NCBI GenBank assembly: GCA_014189435.1 | Contig: CP050295.1 | Location: forward strand, 434,001-498,000 | From: Mesorhizobium loti | Lineage (GTDB): Bacteria; Pseudomonadota; Alphaproteobacteria; Rhizobiales; Rhizobiaceae | DNA length: 64,000 nt | Reading direction: 5' to 3' | Shown: positions 1-9,014 of the stretch, in pieces | Layout: every line of letters starts with the position of its first letter | How positions within the stretch are numbered: the first letter of the stretch is position 1 | Position numbers and translations under genes: made by a program | Notes under the pieces: model-generated | The model's database searches: none | What the model was told of the DNA's origin: nothing | The model's input: the letters and a program-made list of their open reading frames with translations, nothing else

Positions 1-2
1 CC

Positions 3-635
3 CTGCCTGCACTTGTGATGAAATTGGCGATCGGCATTCCAGCCGGTATCTATGCCGCTTTGCACCGGGACAGCGCCATCGACCGCGCCGTTATGGTCAC
101 GGCGGTCGCCGGCTATACGGTACCAAGCTTTGTCCTCGGACTCGTCTTGGTTCAAGTCCTGTCAATCTGGTTTGCCTGGCTGCCGACCGGCGGCAAGGGC
201 AGTCTACAGCATCTCATCCTGCCGATTATCACTCTCGGCGTTGGCGGCGCCGCCGTACTCGCCCGCTTCGTGCGAAGCGCGATGTTGGAAGTGCTGGGGC
301 AACCCTACATCCGCACTGCCAGTGCCAAGGGAATCCCTTGGGCTGCGGTTGTGCGTGGTCACGCCCTGCCGAACGCCGCAATTCCAACTGTTACCGTAGT
401 CGGCTTCATGGTTGGCAACCTGATCGCGGGTGCGGTCGTGGTCGAAAGCGTGTTCTCTTGGCCGGGTCTTGGCAATCTGCTGGTCGTATCGGTAACTGCG
501 CGGGACCTGGCGGTCGTGCAATGCATTCTCCTGCTGGTCGCTGTCGCAATGGTGCTTTCCAATCTCGTCGTGGACTTTCTCTACGGCTTCCTCGATCCAC
601 GCCTGGCCGAAGCCAATTCGACCGGAGGACGCTGA
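3..635 (+). CDS. ABC transporter permease, DppB/OppB type (5' end outside window)
   Basis: Inner-membrane permease of a peptide/nickel-type ABC importer. The reading frame is open from the first bases of the window, so the N-terminus lies upstream and a GTG at 15 is only an internal codon. The visible part has several hydrophobic segments. It carries the DppB-family EAA-type loop ending in an arrangement like 'RTASAKGIPWAAVVRGHALPN' (here about residues 100-120 of the visible part), followed by the conserved 'ESVFSWPGLGNLL' stretch. The partner permease starts 3 nt after the stop, so the two are one operon. The substrate cannot be read from the sequence; no solute-binding protein or ATPase lies inside the window. 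Confidence 0.9.
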   Translation: MPALVMKLAIGIPAGIYAALHRDSAIDRAVMVTAVAGYTVPSFVLGLVLVQVLSIWFAWLPTGGKGSLQHLILPIITLGVGGAAVLARFVRSAMLEVLGQPYIRTASAKGIPWAAVVRGHALPNAAIPTVTVVGFMVGNLIAGAVVVESVFSWPGLGNLLVVSVTARDLAVVQCILLLVAVAMVLSNLVVDFLYGFLDPRLAEANSTGGR

Positions 636-638
636 GAC

Positions 639-1508
639 ATGAACATGATAGAAAACGTGACCGAAACAGCAGCTGGCAAGCGGAAGAACACTAAACATCG
701 TCGGATCCCATTCTCCGTCATCGCCAGCGTGCTCTGGGTTGTTTTTGTCGTCGCCGTAGCGCTGCTCGCCGATGAAATCACCCCTTACCAGTACACTGCA
801 CTTGATCTACCCAACCGGCTGGCCTCGCCATTCCACCCGCAGCATCTGCTCGGAACAGACGAACTGGGACGCGATATTCTGTCGCGATTGATCGTGTCCG
901 TTCGTATCTCGGTTCTGGTCGCGCTGGGGGCGACGCTGATTTCGGCTTGCTTTGGCACGACGATGGGATTTGCTGCGGCCCACTTTCGTGGTCGCGTCGG
1001 GCAATTCATCCTGATGCTAGCTGACTTCCAGGCGGCCATGCCTTTCCTCATTCTTTCGCTCTCGGTGCTTGCGTTTTTCGGGAACGCTTTGCCGTTGTTC
1101 ATTGGACTGATGGGGCTTTACGGCTGGGAGCGCTATGCACGTATCGCACGCGGGCTTGCGATCGCCGCCAGTGCGCAAGGCTACGCCGGCGCCGTCCGTC
1201 AATTGGGTGCGAGCCCAACGCAGGTATATCTGCGGCACATCCTCCCGAATATTTCATCAACGCTCATTGTTTCCATGACGCTGACCTTCCCGGAGATCAT
1301 CCTCATGGAAAGCAGCCTGTCCTTTCTGGGCCTTGGCGTTCAGCCCCCGATGACGAGCCTCGGAAACATGCTCGGCTATGGCCGGGAGTATATGACACGT
1401 GCGCCATGGATCATGTTTGCGCCAGCTGCGCTGATCGTTACGACGACGCTCTCCATCAGCCTGTTGGGCGACTGGCTGCGCGACCGGTTGGACAACGGAC
1501 TGCAGTAA
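639..1508 (+). CDS. ABC transporter permease, DppC/OppC type
   Basis: Second membrane subunit of the same peptide-type importer, 289 aa, the usual DppC length. A cytoplasmic N-terminal tail of about 25 residues precedes the first membrane helix. The family signature 'LLGTDELGRDILSRLI' lies near residues 70-85. The EAA loop, with 'GYAGAVRQLGASPTQVYLRHILPN', lies near residues 185-210. The start ATG follows a GGAGGACGC stretch inside the end of the upstream gene. No ATP-binding gene follows, which is unusual for a complete dpp-type operon; the ATPases must be encoded elsewhere or be lost. The next gene downstream is a phosphodiesterase-family hydrolase. Confidence 0.92.
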   Translation: MNMIENVTETAAGKRKNTKHRRIPFSVIASVLWVVFVVAVALLADEITPYQYTALDLPNRLASPFHPQHLLGTDELGRDILSRLIVSVRISVLVALGATLISACFGTTMGFAAAHFRGRVGQFILMLADFQAAMPFLILSLSVLAFFGNALPLFIGLMGLYGWERYARIARGLAIAASAQGYAGAVRQLGASPTQVYLRHILPNISSTLIVSMTLTFPEIILMESSLSFLGLGVQPPMTSLGNMLGYGREYMTRAPWIMFAPAALIVTTTLSISLLGDWLRDRLDNGLQ

Positions 1509-1572
1509 CGTGGGAGCGAAGGCTGCGGCCTGCCAGGCGCAAGAGGATCCAACAGATCGCAGGGTTTCACGA

Positions 1573-1665
1573 ATGAGAACGATTGTTATTGGAGCGGGGC
1601 GATCGGTTGCTCCGTTGCTTATCACTTGGCCAAAGAGGACGACCGCATATGAGTTGCCCTGGTAT
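1573..1665 (+). pseudogene. N-terminal scrap of a DAO-family FAD oxidoreductase
   Basis: The first 26 or so codons of a flavoenzyme remain. Reading from ATG 1573 gives 'MRTIVIGAG', and after a one-base frame change the next frame gives 'AIGCSVAYHLAKEDDRI' and then a stop. Together these match the dinucleotide-binding Rossmann start of glycine oxidase/D-amino-acid dehydrogenase (DAO) family proteins. The rest of the gene is missing. It lies between the permeases and the hydrolase, so a flavoenzyme was probably once part of this operon. It is too short to assign a substrate. Confidence 0.6.
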
Positions 1666-1801
1666 GTCCGCGGTCTCGGAGCGTTCATGCTAATCGGCGC
1701 CGACGCTTCCGACCCATGCTAGTCTTTGTCGCGTGATCTCGCGATATGCGACTGCTAGCGAAATGGCGTATTTGTCAAACGTGAACTGCGAGATACACGG
1801 C

Positions 1802-3268
1802 ATGCACTTCCTCATCGTCAGCTTCGACGGCCTGCGTCCTGACCTGGTCGAACCCGACCTGACTCCGAACCTCTGCCGTCTACAGGCCCATGGCATCACC
1901 CTGTCGAACCATCGCACGGTCTATCCAAGCGAAACCCGCTCGGCCTTTCCCAGCTTCGTCACCGGTTCGACCACGAGCCGGCACGGCATGGTTGGGAACC
2001 AATATGTCGACCGTTCAGTCACTCCGTCCCGCTACATCGACACAGCAGACGCCGCTCTCCTGCGCAAGCTTGACCTGGAAAGTGGTGGGCGGCTGATGTC
2101 CACACAGACACTAGGGGAAGTCCTCGCTTCGGCCGGTCGGAGTCTTGCCGTCTTGGCCACCAACTCGCCGGGCACGACGCGCTTTTTCCACCACAAGGCG
2201 GAGGATTTCGGGCAGGTTCGGCTCTCGGGGCATTTCCGCGAGGCCTGCACGCCGGACGATCTGCTGGCTGAAGCCGAAGAGCTTGTCGGGCCGTTGCCGC
2301 CAAGACCGCCCAGCAATGAGCCTGACAAGGCCGGGCAAGACTGGATCACTTCAGCATTTCTCGATGTCATCTGGCCGAAATACCGGCCGGACGTCACGGT
2401 CCTCTCCTACGGCGAGCCAGACATCACCTCGCACTTCCATGGCACAGGCGCTGAGGCGACTCGCGCCATCATCGCGCATTGCGACCGGCAGTTTGGCCGG
2501 GTGCTCGACTGGTGGGAAGCGGAGGGACGTGCTGAAGGCGTGCAGATCATCGCGATCTCCGACCACGGACACATTACGGGTCATACCCAGGTTTCGGTCG
2601 TCGAGTGCCTGCGTGATGCGGGCTACCGACCGGGTACCGCACCCACACCGGATGTCGATGTCGTGGTGGTGCCCGGGCAAGTCGGCGCGCTCTACCTCGC
2701 TGAGCCAAGCGACGAACGGATCGCCCGGATCGTGGCGACGATCACCGGCGAGCCGTGGTGCGGGCCGGTCTTTACCCGCGCTAAGAATGATATCGAGGGG
2801 ATCGCCCTCGGCAGTCTCGGCAGCCACCTTGTTTTCATCGATCATGTCCGCGCTCCGGACGTGTCCTTTTCGTTCCGCGCGAATGACAGTGTCGATCCAT
2901 TCGGCCTTGTCGGCGGCACGTTCTACGAAAACAACCGTTGTCTAAGCGTCCATGGTGGCTTGCATCCGAAGGAGTTGACTGCTCTCGGAATTGTCGCCGG
3001 TTCAGCTTTCCCGGCCCAACGTTCCGTCTCCACGATCCCTTCCGGTATCTGCGATTTTGCACCGACCATTCTGCATCTACTTGGAATAGCGCCGCCTGAA
3101 AGGATGACCGGCCGCGTTCTGACCGAAGTTGTGGAGCCAGGACAGAAGGCCGCCCCCGAAAGTCGCAGTGAAGCTTTTGATGCCGGGCTTGGCCGTTTCA
3201 GGCAGGTTCTTCGGCGTGTCCAGGTCAGAGCATCGACCTACATCGAGAGCGGAACTGCAGAAGGGTAG
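1802..3268 (+). CDS. Type I phosphodiesterase / nucleotide pyrophosphatase family hydrolase (alkaline phosphatase superfamily)
   Basis: Metal-dependent hydrolase of the NPP branch, which includes nucleotide pyrophosphatases, phospholipid-headgroup phosphodiesterases and phosphonoacetate hydrolase. The binuclear metal site is visible: Asp in 'SFDGLRPDL' near the N-terminus, the nucleophile region 'YPSETRSAF', Asp and His in 'GEPDITSHFHG', Asp-His in 'ISDHGH', and a C-terminal His in 'HGGLHP'. ATG 1802 is preferred because the protein then begins directly at the first beta strand (MHFLIVSFDG). Upstream in-frame starts at 1733 and 1763 would add 13-23 residues without family support. It follows a peptide-type transporter and may act on an imported phospho- or phosphono-ester. 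The substrate is not assignable. Confidence 0.8.
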   Translation: MHFLIVSFDGLRPDLVEPDLTPNLCRLQAHGITLSNHRTVYPSETRSAFPSFVTGSTTSRHGMVGNQYVDRSVTPSRYIDTADAALLRKLDLESGGRLMSTQTLGEVLASAGRSLAVLATNSPGTTRFFHHKAEDFGQVRLSGHFREACTPDDLLAEAEELVGPLPPRPPSNEPDKAGQDWITSAFLDVIWPKYRPDVTVLSYGEPDITSHFHGTGAEATRAIIAHCDRQFGRVLDWWEAEGRAEGVQIIAISDHGHITGHTQVSVVECLRDAGYRPGTAPTPDVDVVVVPGQVGALYLAEPSDERIARIVATITGEPWCGPVFTRAKNDIEGIALGSLGSHLVFIDHVRAPDVSFSFRANDSVDPFGLVGGTFYENNRCLSVHGGLHPKELTALGIVAGSAFPAQRSVSTIPSGICDFAPTILHLLGIAPPERMTGRVLTEVVEPGQKAAPESRSEAFDAGLGRFRQVLRRVQVRASTYIESGTAEG

Positions 3269-3554
3269 GGCCGCATGTTTGCGCAGAGGCAGCCTTCGAC
3301 GAAGGAAAAGGCGACCATGAACGTGATGCGCCGATGCTTGTTGCGCCTTTCCCCCGCGCGTTGGCACGCACGACTTCACGCTCAAGTCACGGTGCGGATC
3401 TGAACAGGATCCCAGAGAGATTATCAAAATACATGTCTAACCTGCTTAACAAGTTCGCTTGAATCCGCCATTCGAAGCTGGACAGTTCGAAATACCTCGC
3501 CTTTGGAACCGGATTTTGATTCACTCGACGCGTTGATTTGCACGGAGGCAGTGG

Positions 3555-4634
3555 ATGCGGGGACAGGCTGGTTTCTGGGACATTGACGAGCGATATGTCC
3601 GGCTGAGCGAGGCCGGCGATCCGCTGGAGAAGCTGAATGCGGTGGTGCCGTGGGAGGTTTTCCGCAAGCCGCTGGGCAAGGCGCTGAAGCGCTCCGATGG
3701 CGCGAAGGGTGGTCGGCCGCCTTGCGATCCGGTGATGATGTTCAAGATCATGGTTCTGCAGGCGCTCTACGGCCTGTCTGACGACCAGGCCGAGTTCCAG
3801 ATCCAGGACCGACTATCCTTCATGCGCTTCCTCGGGCTGGGTCTCGGAGACAGGGTGCCGGACGCCAAGACGATCTGGCTGTTCCGGGAGCATCTCACAC
3901 AGGCCGGCGCGGTGGATAACCTGTTCGCCCGTTTCGACAAGCACCTCGGCAAGGCCGGCTACCTGGCGATGGGCGGGCAGATCGTCGATGCCACCATCGT
4001 GGCGGCGCCCAAGCAGCGCAACACCGACGCCGAGAAGACTGACATCAAGGCGGGCAAGGTTCCGGACGAGTGGAAAGACAAGCCCGCCAAGCTGCGCCAG
4101 AAGGACCGGGACGCGCGTTGGACGGTGAAGTTCTCGAAGGCCAAGATGGCCGAGGATGGAAAGGTGCAGCAGCGCGACATCGCCATTCCCGCCTTCGGCT
4201 ACAAGAACCACGCCGCGATCGATCGTCGGCACGGCTTCATCCGCGGCTGGAACGTCACGAGCGCGGCGGCCTATGACGGCGCGCAGCTTCGCAATGTCCT
4301 CAACCGCGGCAACACCGGCTCGACGGTGTGGGCCGACACGGCCTATCGCTCGAAAAAGAACGAGGAGTGGCTAGAGAAGAACGGCTACGTCTCTGACATC
4401 CACCAGAAGAAGCCGAAGGGTCGGCCGATGAGCGAGGCGACGTCGCGGGCCAATGGGCGGAGATCGAAAACCCGCGCATTCGTCGAACACGTCTTCGCGC
4501 AGCAGAAATCCAGGATGGGCCTGTTCGTGCGCACCATCGGCATCGCCCGCGCCAGGACGAAGATCGGCATGGCCAACCTTGCCTACAATCTCACCCGCTT
4601 CGTCTGGCACGAGGGGCAAACTGCGTCCGCATAA
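3555..4634 (+). mobile_element. IS5-family transposase (intact)
   Basis: A 359-aa DDE transposase with an N-terminal DUF772-type helical domain (about residues 35-110, with 'GGRPPCDPVMMFKIMVLQALYGLSD'). The catalytic core follows ('QIVDATIVAAPKQ', then 'WADTAYRSKKNE', and a C-terminal region with 'VEHVFAQQK'). The frame is complete, and GGAGGCAGTGG precedes the start. I could not define matching terminal inverted repeats by eye. The element sits between the hydrolase gene and the phosphonate-type cluster and could be a recombination point that shaped the island. Confidence 0.85.
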
Positions 4635-4639
4635 CGGCG

Positions 4640-5502
4640 AGTGCGGCGAAAACCGCCGACGCAACGCCGAAATCGATCAGCCATCCCCACCCAGGCAAGG
4701 GACGAAAACCTTGTCATAGTGTCAGATTCGGCCAACCGCACCCGTTTGTCCGCCTTGCCGTTCAAAAACCGCGGTAAATCGATCTGTCCAGCTGACAGTT
4801 GGAATTCGATCGCACGTAACGGTGGTTGCACCCTCCCCAGCCATCTTAACTGCTCGCGGCGCAGGTTTTGATTTTGATACTGCTCCCGCAAGCAAATGCG
4901 TCAGATGCCATTCGACGCTTTGCAGGAGTTGCAGAAAGATTGGGAGAGGCATTCATGGCTGATTCCCCGGGGGCGTCGGCGGTGAAGTCGATTCTCGAAT
5001 CTGCGTGCTCAGGTCGCCCAGCGCCATCGCGATCTCGATGCTCGGGTTCCTTTAAGAATAGTAGAGTCAATTCTGACCTCCTCAACCGCAAATTTGATCG
5101 ATTGCCTATTCGACAGGCCGCGACGCGACGGCCACGACCTCCACTCGTATGCCATGTTCCAGCTCGGCCTGGACGCATGCGCGCTGAGGCAATAGGCAGA
5201 GTTTCCGGACCAATCCCACTCCACCCAGATATCGTCGAAAACAGGCTTCTCTTTGAGGTCGCTGAGATAGATTGGGATGGAAAGGAGATTCTGCTTGCCA
5301 GTCCCTTGTTCCTGCAACAATCGATCCAGCTCAAGAAGTGTCGATTTCTTTCTCGGCGATGTCGCCGTCGTAAACGCCGGCGGTCCCGACCGACCACGTC
5401 AGCGGGCCAAAAGCCGATCCCGAGCTTCTCCGCGGGGCCACACCTGAGATACGCTGGATTTTCCATTGGTTTTCCAATTTTCTTTCTCGTTTCGTACCGA
5501 CA
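4640..5502 (-). other. Degraded coding remnant, not identified
   Basis: No intact gene is evident in these 860 bases. On the minus strand, pieces in two frames (about 5440-5350, then 5330-5010) read as protein-like text, for example 'GPLTWSVGTAGVYDGDIA' and 'DIWVEWDWSGNSAYCLSAHA'. This suggests a frameshifted and truncated gene whose family I do not recognise. Long open frames on the plus strand over the same stretch have poor residue composition and look like shadows. Confidence 0.4.
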
Positions 5503-6603
5503 CTATGTTTCGGCGACCTCCTGAAGGCGCTCTACAAGAAGCCTGTTTTCGTCGAACGTCCGCGCAGCAATACGCAGGTACCGAGTTCCCTTGCTGAGCG
5601 TTTTAGCCCCACTGTGGCGGATCAGGACTCGATGGTGCGCGAGGAGCTTTTCCGCGAGCGCGGCTCCATCTGGCCAATCATCTGGAAGGCGGCAGAAGAC
5701 GAAGTTTGCATCGGGCCGTAGTACATGCATATCAGGGATCTTCGCGAGTTCTGAATAGAGCTGGTCGCGATCCCGGCGCACCTGAGTCCAGCTTTCCTCT
5801 GCTTCGCGCTGATAGCTCGGCAGAGCGTGGAGGAAAAACTCTCCTAAGGTATTTACATTCCAAGCCGGCAAATTTCTTCGCACGGACGATATCAGCTTGT
5901 GATCGCTTGCGAGCATGTAGCCGAGACGTAGCCCACAAACGCCGAATATCTTCCCAAGACTTTTGAATATCACAAGATTTGGATATTCGTGGATTGTGCC
6001 CTCGATACTTCCGGAAGCACCCTCGGGGGTGAATTCGACGAACGATTCATCGACGATTAGTCGGATATTTCGCGCTAAGAGTATTTTTGTGAGATGGAGA
6101 AGCTCCTGCCGTGACACTCCCCTAGAGGTTGGATTGTTCGGCGAAATGACAACGACCGCGTCGGCGTTATGCGCTATCGCATGCCAGGCGAACTTCTCGA
6201 CATCGAGCTCGAAGTCCGGAGCAGGTAAAGGAAACCGCGCCAGCCGTTCGGGCGACACCACCTGCTCGTATGGATTGAAGGACGGTGTCGGAACGGCCAA
6301 GCGCCAGTTTAGCGCTTGGATGCTCGCATGAATCAGTTCCGCAACGCCGTTGCCAACAGCGAGGTTCTGCGGATTTTGGGAAATCAAGCTGCCCAACTGC
6401 TCAGCAATATGAGGCTGCGGTGACGGATAGCAACTGATGAGCTCCGGAAGCCGCTCGCCAAGCGCGGTATAAAAACCATGGGGTGGAAAGTATAGATTTA
6501 CCAGCAGAACATGATCGGTGACACCATAGCGCCAATATCCGCCGGGAAAATCATGAACGAGTGAACGACTAAGCGGCTCGCTAGGCAACGGTGTAGGTTT
6601 CAT
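5503..6603 (-). CDS. CobD/HisC-like fold-type I PLP enzyme (aminotransferase or decarboxylase)
   Basis: A 366-aa PLP enzyme of the histidinol-phosphate aminotransferase / threonine-phosphate decarboxylase (CobD) group. Visible PLP-site elements are 'SPNNPTSRG' (Asn156-Pro158), Asp185 in 'VDESF', the Schiff-base lysine Lys218 in 'FKSLGKIFGV', and Arg226 in 'GLRLGY'. A GGGGG stretch about 9 nt upstream fits a ribosome site for ATG 6603. It lies 250 nt downstream of the PntC-like gene on the same strand, and no phosphonopyruvate decarboxylase gene is present in the cluster. I therefore infer it could decarboxylate phosphonoalanine to 2-aminoethylphosphonate, a reaction chemically parallel to CobD on threonine phosphate. 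A plain aminotransferase role cannot be excluded. Confidence 0.8.
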   Translation of the reverse strand: MKPTPLPSEPLSRSLVHDFPGGYWRYGVTDHVLLVNLYFPPHGFYTALGERLPELISCYPSPQPHIAEQLGSLISQNPQNLAVGNGVAELIHASIQALNWRLAVPTPSFNPYEQVVSPERLARFPLPAPDFELDVEKFAWHAIAHNADAVVVISPNNPTSRGVSRQELLHLTKILLARNIRLIVDESFVEFTPEGASGSIEGTIHEYPNLVIFKSLGKIFGVCGLRLGYMLASDHKLISSVRRNLPAWNVNTLGEFFLHALPSYQREAEESWTQVRRDRDQLYSELAKIPDMHVLRPDANFVFCRLPDDWPDGAALAEKLLAHHRVLIRHSGAKTLSKGTRYLRIAARTFDENRLLVERLQEVAET

Positions 6604-6853
6604 GATCTAGGCCCCCATATCTATCCACTATTGGTCCGGTTCAGATTGACCGAACCGTGCCTGCATGAGTGTGATGACCTCGGTTTTCCCAGCTACGCGA
6701 TCAGCAATCAGGTTTAAGATTTAACCCCAGCGTTCGGAGCCGATTTGGCTCCGGACGTTGTGGTAGGATCTCCACATGTCCAAGCAGGTGGCTGCCATCA
6801 TCGCCTCGGAATGCGGCATGGCAATCGAAAAGCACTCGCCGAATCCGCCCGGT

Positions 6854-7744
6854 TCAGTGAGCACCATCTCGATTTGGCCAAAACAATTTGTAGATGTTTT
6901 TTTGAACCCGTTGGAGGCCCGGGGCGCGCCTCTCAATCTCCGCTTCGATTTCTTTCATCTTGATGCCGGAAAGGGTATCCGCATAAGGTGAGAATATGTT
7001 CTCTGCAGTTCTTAGATCGGCCTCGGTGTCTATCTCGTACCATCGCAGCTCATCGCAGCGGGCAGCCGCAAGCCGGAGGCCGCGGCTTTTGATGAGATGA
7101 GCAAGAAGCTCCTCCATGTAAGCCTCGATCGCACCGGAACCGATGAGATCATCAAGGGCAGGCACGATTATCGTGCGGAGCGTGGCGTCGGAGAAGCGAA
7201 TGAGGTTCATTGTCTTGAAGAGAGCCGGGCCGCCGGAAAGTAGGTCCGCAGCTGTTTGTTTAAGCCGAATCTCCGAAATAAATCCGCCTTCGGATAAGAT
7301 TACTGCAGAGCCCTCCATCGACGGATTGAAAGGCGCTACTGCGGCTGAATTCGCCGCGTCATCTATCGTCAAGCGCCGAAGCGCGTCCCCCTCAAAGAAG
7401 ACGTCGCCTTCGAGCAGATAGGTGTCCCCGGCCAAAAGCGCATCGCGCGCCAGCCATAGCGAGTAGGCGCTGCCCGTCCGGTCGAAGACCGTCGACTGGA
7501 CATAATTGATATCGAGCCCACCGAAGCGTCGGCCGCAGGAATATTGGATCGCGTCTTTGAGATAGCCGACGACGATCGTCACCTCCCGCACGCCGACTGC
7601 CTCGAGGTTCTGCAAGGCGTTGTGAAGGATCGGCGTGCCATTGACTTCGACCAGCGGCTTCGGCCGCAGATCGGTGAGCGGACGCAGGCGCGAGCCAAAC
7701 CCGGCGGCAAGAATCACCGCCTTTCTCGGAGCAATTGCACCCAT
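6854..7744 (-). CDS. PntC/LicC-like nucleotidyltransferase (probable 2-aminoethylphosphonate cytidylyltransferase)
   Basis: A 296-aa sugar-nucleotidyltransferase-fold enzyme. The nucleotide-binding signature 'LAAGFGSRLRPLT' is at residues 12-24 with Lys29. The metal-binding 'EGDVFF' at residues 112-117 is typical of LicC phosphocholine cytidylyltransferases and of PntC, which activates 2-aminoethylphosphonate with CTP. The gene begins 4 nt after the aminotransferase stop, behind an AGAGGGG ribosome site, in one operon with PEP mutase. The phosphonate context favours the PntC role: CTP + aminoethylphosphonate -> CMP-aminoethylphosphonate + PPi. Phosphocholine activation is the main alternative. 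A frameshifted paralogue lies at 12340-13170. Confidence 0.8.
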   Translation of the reverse strand: MGAIAPRKAVILAAGFGSRLRPLTDLRPKPLVEVNGTPILHNALQNLEAVGVREVTIVVGYLKDAIQYSCGRRFGGLDINYVQSTVFDRTGSAYSLWLARDALLAGDTYLLEGDVFFEGDALRRLTIDDAANSAAVAPFNPSMEGSAVILSEGGFISEIRLKQTAADLLSGGPALFKTMNLIRFSDATLRTIIVPALDDLIGSGAIEAYMEELLAHLIKSRGLRLAAARCDELRWYEIDTEADLRTAENIFSPYADTLSGIKMKEIEAEIERRAPGLQRVQKNIYKLFWPNRDGAH

Positions 7745-7748
7745 GGGT

Positions 7749-8975
7749 CTAAGCCCCTCTTATTTTGGTTGTTGCGACGGTTCCTTCGGTCCAGGCGTTA
7801 AGGACGCCGACCACACGCTCTAGGCCCGCCTCGAGTTGCCCCGGCAGAATGCCATAGGAGAGCCTGAGCCCCATGGGATCGCCGAAGGCAGTGCCTGACA
7901 CGCCGGCCACGCCGGCCTGCGCGAGCAGCGCGGCCACGATGTCGTCGGCTGTCCTGGCGTCATCATTGGCGAGCGTCGGCCGCAACAGGCCCGACAGATC
8001 GAGATAGAAATAGAACCCGCCCTGTGCTTCAAGCATCGGCGCGCGCTGCAGCCCGGATAGGGCGGAAAGCCCACCCTGCCGCGCCGCCGTCAATTGACCC
8101 TTGAGCCGGGCTTCAAAGGCGCCATCTCCCTCACGGAGGTGGTGCAGCACGGCGTGCTGGGCAACGACATTCGGGTTCGATGTCGTGTGCGACTGCAGCG
8201 CCTTGACAGCCGAGATCAGTTCCTTCGGCGCAGCGAGATACCCGATGCGCCAGCCGGTGAGGGCCAGGCTTTTGGAGAAGGCATTGACGATCACCGTCCG
8301 GGCCCGGACCTCCGGGACGAGCGACACAACCGGATGATGCCGATGGCCATCATGGGTGAAGGGGTAGTAACATTCATCGAAGATGATCCAGAGGTCCCGA
8401 TCCATCGCCAAATAGGCGATGCCCGCAAGGGTCTCCGCGTCGTAGACGGCGCCGCTGGGGTTGGCGGGCGTGTTGACGACGATGGCCCGGGTCAGCGGCG
8501 TGATGACGCGTTGGATGTCGTCGATCCGTGGAACGTAGCCGTTTCCTCGCGTGTCGATATGGACTGGGGTGCCGCCGGCGATCTGGACCTGCGCTGGGAA
8601 TGTCGTCCAGTAGGGTGCGGGAATGATGACCTGGTCGCCGGGACTGATCAGCGTCATCGCCACGTTGAAAAGAGCCTGCTTGACGCCGTTCGTCACGGCG
8701 ATCTCGTCTGCCCGCCAGAGCTGCCCCGTCTCGACCGATACCTTCCGTCCCAGCGCCTCGCGCAACTCCATCAAGCCGATCGTGTCAGTGTAGCGGTTCA
8801 GGCCTTGTCGGATCGCCTCGATCGCTCCGTCCCGGATCGTCGGTGCCAGGTCGCTCCAAATCTCGCCGGCCGTGAGATCAACAATCTCCATCCCGGCATC
8901 AGCGGCAGCCTTCGCCGCGGCGCGGGCGGCCGCGGTCCCCGACGAGTTGAACAAGTTTGTCCGTTGCGCCAACAT
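7749..8975 (-). CDS. Class I aminotransferase of the phosphonate cluster (copy 1)
   Basis: A 408-aa AspC-like (fold type I) aminotransferase. Visible PLP residues are 'NTPANPSG' (Asn-Pro near 172), Asp200 and Tyr203 in 'IIFDECYY', Lys235 in 'NAFSKSLALTGW' and Arg243. ATG 8975 (MLAQRT) is chosen because the paralogue at 11104 starts at the same residue behind a perfect AGGAGG; ATG 8999 would add 8 residues. It follows the PEP mutase stop by about 40 nt. I infer transamination of phosphonopyruvate to phosphonoalanine, because no phosphonopyruvate decarboxylase is present. Direct formation of aminoethylphosphonate from phosphonoacetaldehyde is possible only if a decarboxylase exists elsewhere. 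Confidence 0.85.
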   Translation of the reverse strand: MLAQRTNLFNSSGTAAARAAAKAAADAGMEIVDLTAGEIWSDLAPTIRDGAIEAIRQGLNRYTDTIGLMELREALGRKVSVETGQLWRADEIAVTNGVKQALFNVAMTLISPGDQVIIPAPYWTTFPAQVQIAGGTPVHIDTRGNGYVPRIDDIQRVITPLTRAIVVNTPANPSGAVYDAETLAGIAYLAMDRDLWIIFDECYYPFTHDGHRHHPVVSLVPEVRARTVIVNAFSKSLALTGWRIGYLAAPKELISAVKALQSHTTSNPNVVAQHAVLHHLREGDGAFEARLKGQLTAARQGGLSALSGLQRAPMLEAQGGFYFYLDLSGLLRPTLANDDARTADDIVAALLAQAGVAGVSGTAFGDPMGLRLSYGILPGQLEAGLERVVGVLNAWTEGTVATTKIRGA

Positions 8976-9014
8976 GCGCGTCCCCATCTTTTTCGGCAAA
9001 ACCGCCTGCCGCGG

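Noticed and set aside
3362..3378. TGGCACG followed by CACGACTTC, a possible sigma-54 -24 block.
   Set aside because: No GC at the -12 position and no gene downstream except the IS5 element.
4868..5524. Plus-strand frame of 218 codons between the IS5 element and the CobD-like gene.
   Set aside because: Arg/Ser-rich composition, no ribosome site or domain; the opposite strand reads better in broken pieces.
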